Shown here: piece after piece, positions 6,077 through 10,108 of the stretch
Layout: every line of letters starts with the position of its first letter
Position numbering within the stretch: the first letter of the stretch is position 1
Assembly: GCA_024643945.1 (NCBI GenBank)
Contig: JAHELX010000110.1
Coordinates: 2,600-12,707 of the forward strand
Length of the DNA: 10,108 bases
From: Anaerolineales bacterium
GTDB taxonomy: Bacteria; Chloroflexota; Anaerolineae; 4572-78; NAK82
Direction: 5' to 3'
Notes under the pieces: generated by a model
The model's database searches: none
Told to the model about the DNA's origin: nothing
The model's input: the letters and a program-made list of their open reading frames with translations, nothing else
Made by a program: the position numbers and the translations under genes

Positions 6077-6412
6077 ATGGCCTACGTTCCTGACCGTGGA
6101 GACATTGTTTGGATTACGTTGAATCCTCAGGCAGGGCACGAACAGGCAGGGCGCCGGCCAGCGGTGGTTCTGTCGCCAGGTGCTTATAATGGCAAGGTGG
6201 GGCTTGCCATATTATGCCCTATCACCCGTCAAATCAAAGGCTACCCGTTTGAAGTGTTGATCCCTGAGGATTTAGAGGTGGCTGGTGTTATCTTGTCAGA
6301 TCAGGTAAAGAGTCTGGCTTGGCAGGCACGCCAGGCGGAGTTGATTTGCAAGCTACCTACTGCGACAGTGACCGAGGTGCTACAGAAGCTCAACCCATTA
6401 CTGTCGGATTAA
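6077..6412 (+). CDS. mazF: MazF/PemK-family endoribonuclease toxin
   Basis: A 111-residue toxin close in length and sequence pattern to E. coli MazF, which cleaves mRNA at short sequence motifs. Visible motifs are PDRGDIVWITLNPQAGHEQA (residues 5-24), RRPAVVLSPGAYNGK (26-40), CPITRQIKGYPFEV (47-60) and ILSDQVKSLAWQAR. R27 and T50 stand where E. coli MazF has catalytic R29 and T52, and E22 matches its E24, so the toxin looks active. GAGGTG (6062-6067), inside the end of mazE, serves as ribosome site 9 bases before the ATG. The cleavage sequence cannot be predicted. The module appears complete and independent of the PIN/AbrB pair. Confidence 0.93.
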   Translation: MAYVPDRGDIVWITLNPQAGHEQAGRRPAVVLSPGAYNGKVGLAILCPITRQIKGYPFEVLIPEDLEVAGVILSDQVKSLAWQARQAELICKLPTATVTEVLQKLNPLLSD

Positions 6413-6417
6413 TATCT

Positions 6418-6434
6418 GGGGGAATAGCTCCCTC
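6418..6434 (+). terminator. Possible hairpin terminator after mazF
   Basis: GGGGGA (6418-6423) pairs with TCCCTC (6429-6434, one G-T wobble) around a 5-base loop, 5 bases after the mazF stop. Only a weak A-rich stretch follows, with no T run, so it is a weak candidate. Confidence 0.3.
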
Positions 6435-6523
6435 AAAATAGTTTCGCCCGTAGGACGCCCGCCCGATGCGGCATTGTTGGGTCACCGCCAGCCCCACGGC
6501 GATGGCCAAGTGCTGAGGGCATC

Positions 6524-6955
6524 ATGAAACAGTTAAAAAAGTCCCTGGTGATCCTTGCAGTCGTCACTTCGCTGGTAACCCAGTTTGTCTTGGTTTTCTT
6601 GGCCACGACGTGGCTGCATACGACCCTCAACCTGGAAATTGCGAAAAGGGAAGGCGTCTACGCGACGCCTGAAGACGGCATGCGTGTGCTCGTAACTGAG
6701 AGTTGGATCGACGTGGAAAGGGTTGAAATCCAATACGCGGGCACGAATTCGTTCGATGGAAGCAATCCGCATGTCTGGTTTGTGACAGCCAGAGTCTGGG
6801 CGGCCAAACGAGGCGATGGGAAACCAATCAACTCGCGGGGGTATGACGCCGCGGGTTCGTTCTTCTTGCGTGTGCAAGATGGCTGGGTCCATGTCCCAGA
6901 AGGAAGGTTCCCGGAGTTCATCGGCTTTGGCATGCAGTTATTTGGTATTTCGTGA
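6524..6955 (+). CDS. Unknown protein with one N-terminal membrane anchor
   Basis: A 143-residue protein I do not recognise. Basic residues (KQLKK) precede one hydrophobic segment (residues about 8-30, VILAVVTSLVTQFVLVFLAT then TWL), with no clear signal-peptidase site, so it is probably an inner-membrane anchor with the rest outside. The exterior part (residues 40-143) looks like a small compact beta-rich domain: GMRVLVTESWIDVERVEIQY, HVWFVTARVWAAKR, GSFFLRVQDGWVHVPEGRFP. Aromatic residues are frequent and there are no cysteines. A weak GAGGG lies 4 bases before the ATG. No clear promoter is visible in the 111 bases after mazF, so read-through from mazEF is possible. The clean frame, membrane anchor and the terminator after it support a real gene. 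Confidence 0.7.
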   Translation: MKQLKKSLVILAVVTSLVTQFVLVFLATTWLHTTLNLEIAKREGVYATPEDGMRVLVTESWIDVERVEIQYAGTNSFDGSNPHVWFVTARVWAAKRGDGKPINSRGYDAAGSFFLRVQDGWVHVPEGRFPEFIGFGMQLFGIS

Positions 6956-7028
6956 TAAATCTGTGAAATGCCTTGGAAATCAGGTTACAGCATTTGTCGT
7001 AACACCCGCTACGCGCTGTGTGGAAAAA

Positions 7029-7053
7029 GATCGCCCGAAAGGCGGTCCTTTTT
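7029..7053 (+). terminator. Intrinsic terminator
   Basis: GATCGCC (7029-7035) pairs with GGCGGTC (7041-7047; one T-G wobble) around a CGAAA loop, followed by C and five T residues. Five A residues precede the stem, so it could also work on the minus strand. It separates the membrane-anchored gene from the selenoprotein operon. Confidence 0.85.
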
Positions 7054-7080
7054 GCGTATGATAAATCCTTCCTTCCTCCG

Positions 7081-7109
7081 ATGACAGGCGGGGCTTGGTT
7101 CGGTATACT
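7081..7109 (+). promoter_or_regulatory. Promoter of the methyltransferase-selenoprotein-hydrolase operon
   Basis: ATGACA (7081-7086) and TATACT (7104-7109), each 5/6 to consensus, are separated by exactly 17 bases. The promoter comes shortly after the intrinsic terminator. The expected start near 7116 gives a leader of about 34 bases before the 40-codon mini-gene. Confidence 0.7.
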
Positions 7110-7149
7110 AAACAAGGGACTATTCACATGGGACACGACCAGGTGAACG

Positions 7150-7272
7150 ATGCAATTCAAAACCCTTTCCTTGTTAGCCTTGCTTACCATAGTCCTGGGG
7201 ACGGCAGCTTACGCTCAAGCAGCAACGCTCGCAGCAACCCCATCTGAGCGAGAGCCGCCGCTGAGGCTATAG
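7150..7272 (+). CDS. 40-codon mini-gene encoding little more than a signal peptide
   Basis: ATG at 7150 to TAG at 7270-7272 encodes MQFKTLSLLALLTIVLGTAA followed by YAQAATLAATPSEREPPLRL. The first part is a typical Sec signal peptide: Lys near the start, a Leu-rich core and an A-Y-A or A-Q-A cleavage site. The predicted mature part is only about 16-18 residues. AGGTGA (7141-7146) lies 3 bases before the ATG, and a good promoter lies about 35 bases further up. It may be a small exported peptide, the 5' remnant of a secreted-protein gene whose body was lost, or a leader whose translation feeds the next gene 10 bases downstream. No frame continues it. Confidence 0.5.
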   Translation: MQFKTLSLLALLTIVLGTAAYAQAATLAATPSEREPPLRL

Positions 7273-7282
7273 GACTAACACC

Positions 7283-7840
7283 ATGACTTTCCAATTCAAG
7301 GTGATTGTTTTTACAGTTGCATCTGTAGGGATTGCTTGGGTGTCGTGGGCCTCGTTGCGCGATTTTCGCTCTCATGGCTTTTACCGTTTCTTTGCCTGGG
7401 AAGCGATTCTGGCCTCAATTCTGTTAAACCTTGATTATTGGTTTTATGAGCCGTTCAGTATGCATCAGGTAATTGCTTGGCTCTTGCTCGTGGTCTCTCT
7501 GTTTTTGGTCATTCATGGGGTTCAGCTATTGCGTAAGGCGGGGAAACCGGACAGTAAGCGAGATGATCCGTCGTTGCTAGGTATGGAAAAGACAACCGAA
7601 TTGGTGAAGGTAGGGGCTTATCGCTACATTCGGCACCCTCTTTACAGTTCGCTTCTATTTCTGTCCTGGGGAGTGTTTTTCAAAAATCCTTCCTGGGTGG
7701 GTGTTTTCCTGGCTGTGATTTCAACTTTCGCGCTCACAATGACTGCCAGGATGGAAGAAACTGAGAACGTGCAGTTTTTTGGTCTTGCCTATCAAGATTA
7801 TTTGAAACAGACTAAGATGTTTATCCCTTTCTTGTTCTAA
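7283..7840 (+). CDS. Isoprenylcysteine carboxyl methyltransferase/PEMT-like membrane methyltransferase
   Basis: A 185-residue multi-pass membrane protein of the ICMT/phospholipid-methyltransferase superfamily, SAM-dependent enzymes in the inner membrane. Hydrophobic segments lie at about residues 6-22, 40-56, 62-80, 119-133 and 137-152. The family signature is clear: GAYRYIRHPLYSS (111-123), then ARMEETENVQFFGLAYQDYL (155-174), matching the usual RHP-x-Y and EE-x-x-x-x-x-x-x-G-x-x-Y-x-x-Y pattern for SAM binding. Bacterial members rarely have a known substrate; protein prenylcysteine is unlikely, and a lipid or small thiol or amine is possible. Only a weak AGGA (7271-7274) precedes the ATG, so it may depend on translation of the mini-gene just upstream. 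The selenoprotein gene starts 16 bases after its stop. Confidence 0.85.
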   Translation: MTFQFKVIVFTVASVGIAWVSWASLRDFRSHGFYRFFAWEAILASILLNLDYWFYEPFSMHQVIAWLLLVVSLFLVIHGVQLLRKAGKPDSKRDDPSLLGMEKTTELVKVGAYRYIRHPLYSSLLFLSWGVFFKNPSWVGVFLAVISTFALTMTARMEETENVQFFGLAYQDYLKQTKMFIPFLF

Positions 7841-7856
7841 GAAGGCTAAGAGGCTG

Positions 7857-8744
7857 ATGGAAGTAGATAGTTTTAGATACACGTCGAGACTCGTAAGTCG
7901 ATACTATAAGCTGACCAAAGTCGAAACCGAACTTCCCATCCCGTGGTCGCCTTTAACTCGGCCTTTGAACCAATCCCGATTTGGACTGGTGACTTCTGGC
8001 GGCCTGTATCACAAAGGGCACGAGCCCCCATTTGATTTGGAGCGGGAGCGACAGGAACCGACGTGGGGTGATCCTAGCTTTCGCACCCTCCCTGCAGGCA
8101 TAAAGCCGGAAGAGGTAGGCGTAAGTCACTTTCACATCAACAAACGCGATGTGCTGAAAGACATGAATATCCTGCTTCCGATCCAACGGTTTCAAGAGCT
8201 CGCCGAAGAAGGCCGGATCCACGGACTTGCAAGTCATGCCTACTCCTTTATGGGATACCAGGGTTTTCCGGCGAATCTGGCGGGGTGGAAGGAGGTGCAT
8301 GGCCCACAGGTGGCTGAACAGCTAATTGCCGAAGAGGTGGATTGTGTCCTGCTCACCACGGCTTGACCTGAGTGTGCAGCCAACGTGCCCGTGCTGGCAC
8401 GGACATTTGAAGCAGCAGGTCTGTCGACGATCATGGTGACCAACATGCCATACTGGGCTGCGAAGATCGGCGTTCCAAGGACACTGGCAGTGGAGTTCCC
8501 CTTTGGCCACATCCTGGGGCAGCCCCACAACAAGGAACAACAAATGAGAGTCATTCGGCAAGCGCTGGAAGTACTGGAGAATGCGGAGGCGCCTGGAACG
8601 ATCGTTCATTCTCAGGAGAAGTGGCCTGCCCCCCTTGAAGAAGCATGCCGCGACTCACATCCGGAGACGCCGCCGCCGATCGCCGCAGATATGGGGCGCT
8701 ACATTGGGAAATTCCTTCGAGGCTTACGACGGGGCGCGAGGTAG
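7857..8744 (+). CDS. GrdB/PrdB-family selenoprotein (glycine/sarcosine/betaine/D-proline reductase B-like) with in-frame UGA
   Basis: One frame runs from ATG 7857 to TAG 8742-8744, interrupted only by TGA at 8364-8366; read as selenocysteine it gives 295 residues. Features typical of this family lie on both sides. Before the TGA are WSPLTRPLNQSRFGLVTSGG (residues 30-49), GDPSFRTLPA, VSHFHINKRDVLKDMN, HAYSFMGYQG and EEVDCVLLTTA. After it are PECAANVPVLARTFEAAGL, GVPRTLAVEFPFGHILGQPH and APGTIVHSQEKW. The TGA is codon 170 and C173 follows, forming the U-x-x-C redox motif at the family's usual Sec or Cys site. Known relatives (GrdB, PrdB) reductively split C-N bonds; this shorter stand-alone type has no proven substrate. 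A SECIS-like hairpin follows the TGA. Automated annotation would split it into two ORFs. A pseudogene is the alternative, but the second half shows no decay. Confidence 0.85.
8384..8401 (+). promoter_or_regulatory. Candidate bacterial SECIS hairpin
   Basis: CGTGCC (8384-8389) pairs perfectly with GGCACG (8396-8401) around the loop CGTGCT. The apical loop begins 23 bases after the UGA. Its second base is G and the third is T. Bacterial SECIS elements are known to need a short stem-loop with a G among the first two loop bases, about 16-37 bases after the UGA, to bind SelB; this hairpin meets those rules. Folding was done by eye. Confidence 0.65.
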
Positions 8745-8756
8745 CCTGTAAGAAAA

Positions 8757-9629
8757 ATGATGTCGGAACGGACAATAGAGATAAATGCGCGCGTGATACA
8801 CGACGGTCTCGCTGTTTATTGCATTGGGAGCGGCCAACCAGTCTTTCTGATGCCCGGGCCGCACCGGTTTCAGCAACCCGGAGACCGCACCGCCGATGCT
8901 CTGATCGATGACCTGATCCAACTCGGTCGCCAGGTGATCACCTTCGACCCGCCGGGGTCGGGCCAATCGACCCGGCCTGCCCGGCTGGGTATGGCCGAAA
9001 TGCACCAATGCGCCAACGAGGCGCTCGACGTGGGCGGGGTGTCCGGGCCGGTCGATGCGCTGGGGCACAGCATGGGCGGTCTGGCCGTGCTGGCCTACGC
9101 CATCGAGCAGCCGGCTCGGGTCAAGCGCCTGGTGTTGGTGGGCACGGGTTCGGGTGGGCCAGCCTACATGCAGGCGCCCGGCGCGCTCTGGAACCGCAGC
9201 CACCCCGCTTTTTGGCGCATGGCGCTGCTGGGCATACTGCACATCCTGTGGCCGCGTCTGGGCCCCCAGCAGATTATGCTCAACTTCATTAAGCGCCATT
9301 CCTTCTGCGACCCAAGTCACGCCGAGCCAGAAAAGGTCAGGTGGCGCGACTGGCTGCGCCCCAAGCGGGGCCGCACCGACTGGCATCGGGTGGCGAGGAA
9401 ACTGGACTATGCCCCGCGCCTGGGCGAGATCGAGGCACCGACCTTGATCCTGTGTGGCCGTTACGACCCTCAGTATCCGCCTGCCTGTTCGGAAGAATTG
9501 GGCGGGGGCATCAGGAACGCCCAGGTGATTTACTTCGAGCACAGCGGTCACTACCCGTTCATCGAGGAATCAGAAGCTTTCTGGGGGACGGTCGCTGGCT
9601 TCTTGAGCGATTCTGTCAAACATTCCTGA
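8757..9629 (+). CDS. Alpha/beta hydrolase
   Basis: A 290-residue soluble alpha/beta-hydrolase-fold enzyme. The catalytic triad is readable: nucleophile S105 in LGHSMGG, acid D237 in CGRYDPQYPP and H265 in HSGHYPF. VFLMPGPHRF (residues 29-38) is the usual oxyanion-hole strand, and ITFDPPGSGQST (61-72) is the D-x-x-G-x-G-x-S turn. A cap region lies at about 135-220 and includes a hydrophobic stretch (WRMALLGILHILW) that may form a lipophilic pocket. The general layout resembles peptidase-S33/proline-iminopeptidase and esterase relatives; the substrate is unknown. It starts 12 bases after the selenoprotein stop (a second ATG at 8760 is equally possible), so it is very probably the last gene of that operon. 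No strong Shine-Dalgarno is visible. Confidence 0.9.
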   Translation: MMSERTIEINARVIHDGLAVYCIGSGQPVFLMPGPHRFQQPGDRTADALIDDLIQLGRQVITFDPPGSGQSTRPARLGMAEMHQCANEALDVGGVSGPVDALGHSMGGLAVLAYAIEQPARVKRLVLVGTGSGGPAYMQAPGALWNRSHPAFWRMALLGILHILWPRLGPQQIMLNFIKRHSFCDPSHAEPEKVRWRDWLRPKRGRTDWHRVARKLDYAPRLGEIEAPTLILCGRYDPQYPPACSEELGGGIRNAQVIYFEHSGHYPFIEESEAFWGTVAGFLSDSVKHS

Positions 9630-9640
9630 GTTGACGGCTT

Positions 9641-9670
9641 CGGTGAGTGCGCCGCGCATCGTTGTCACCG
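9641..9670 (+). terminator. Hairpin after the hydrolase gene, possible operon end
   Basis: CGGTGA (9641-9646) pairs perfectly with TCACCG (9665-9670). Inside, TGCG (9648-9651) can pair with CGCA (9655-9658). It begins 12 bases after the hydrolase stop, but no T run follows, so an intrinsic terminator is only a possibility. Confidence 0.35.
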
Positions 9671-9820
9671 TTGAAAAGAGATCAAAATGTGCGAGATTTG
9701 TACGGAACACGGCGAGGGAAGGTAAACCATATCGGCCCGGTTCGATGGTGCCTCCCAGATTTGAATGCGCGTCTACAAGTGAAATCAAGAAGCCAATAAA
9801 ATGATAATACGGGGAATAAA

Positions 9821-10108
9821 ATGTCGCAATTAAAACCAAATCAGGTTACGGATGCCGAAACTGCAGATTCCAACTGGAAAAGTCTCTACAAAGTCGGTGG
9901 TGCGGCTGCCCTGATGGCAGTACTGGTAGGGCTAAGCGAGATTATCATCACTTTCCTTCCAGGAGGGGGGATGTCGTCTGGCGCTGAAACCGTCATCGAC
10001 TGGTTCACACTCTTTCAGAACAATTGGTTTCTTGGACTTCGCAACCTTGGTCTTCTAAATATTGTTCTCACGGCTCTGGCGATCCCGATCTTTTTCGCCC
10101 TCTATGGC
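9821..10108 (+). CDS. Multi-pass membrane protein, 5' part
   Basis: ATG at 9821 opens a frame that continues past the window end (96 residues visible). GGGGA (9811-9815) lies 5 bases before the ATG. A soluble start (MSQLKPNQVTDAETADSNWK) is followed by a membrane helix at about residues 26-49 (GGAAALMAVLVGLSEIIITF) and a second at about 78-95 (LGLLNIVLTALAIPIFFALY). Between them, DWFTLFQNNWFLGLRNLG looks like an amphipathic loop. The layout recalls the DUF4386-like group of small integral membrane proteins, but I do not recognise it firmly. No strong promoter is visible in the 190 bases after the hydrolase gene. Confidence 0.75.
   Translation, partial: MSQLKPNQVTDAETADSNWKSLYKVGGAAALMAVLVGLSEIIITFLPGGGMSSGAETVIDWFTLFQNNWFLGLRNLGLLNIVLTALAIPIFFALYG

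Noticed and set aside
8364..8366. TGA as the true end of a 169-residue protein with a separate 119-codon gene starting at GTG 8385
   Set aside because: The frame is continuous, family motifs lie on both sides, and the TGA falls at the family's Sec/Cys site with a SECIS-like hairpin after it. No ribosome site precedes the GTG.
8724..9551. 275-codon open frame on the minus strand
   Set aside because: It is antisense to the alpha/beta hydrolase, whose catalytic triad is intact; the minus-strand product has no recognisable motif.
9570..9839. 89-codon minus-strand frame
   Set aside because: It overlaps the hydrolase 3' end and the start of the membrane-protein gene on the other strand and has no recognisable features.

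Overview
This is bacterial DNA: it has sigma70-type promoters (several with an extended -10), Shine-Dalgarno sites, and two bacterial tRNA genes without an encoded CCA. I see no integrase, transposase, phage gene, CRISPR array or rRNA. The gene mix (an ST7-like TPR protein, VapBC-like and MazEF modules, a stand-alone (p)ppGpp-hydrolase-like HD protein, a GrdB/PrdB-family selenoprotein) would fit an uncultured Chloroflexota/Anaerolineae-type genome. That placement is an inference from memory of the families, not something the sequence proves.

Layout. Positions 1-201 hold the end of a DUF2283-like small protein, followed by an HD-domain hydrolase (281-856, +). A convergent toxin-antitoxin pair lies on the minus strand: an AbrB-type antitoxin (1313-1594) and a PIN-domain toxin (882-1316), overlapping by 4 bases and driven by a near-consensus promoter. 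After a gene-poor 310-base stretch, a 651-residue protein (1953-3908, +) has an uncharacterised N-terminal half and an ST7/TPR-like C-terminal half. Next come tRNA-His and tRNA-Thr on the minus strand, with their own promoter and terminator. An amidase-signature enzyme (4357-5742, +) follows, with a promoter and a possibly structured leader. A MazEF module (5831-6412, +) and a membrane-anchored unknown protein (6524-6955, +) come next, followed by a clear intrinsic terminator at 7029-7053.

The most interesting part is the apparent operon at 7081-9629. It has a near-consensus promoter, then a 40-codon signal-peptide-like mini-gene, an isoprenylcysteine methyltransferase/PEMT-like membrane enzyme, a GrdB/PrdB-family protein interrupted by one in-frame TGA, and an alpha/beta hydrolase. 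The TGA (8364-8366) sits exactly where this family carries its redox Sec or Cys, as a U-x-x-C motif. The frame stays open and family-like for 125 more codons. A hairpin at 8384-8401, 17 bases past the TGA, has a G as the second base of its apical loop, which fits the bacterial SECIS pattern. I read this as one 295-residue selenoprotein rather than two ORFs or a pseudogene. The genome should then carry selA, selB, selC and selD elsewhere. The window ends inside a multi-pass membrane protein gene (9821 onward).
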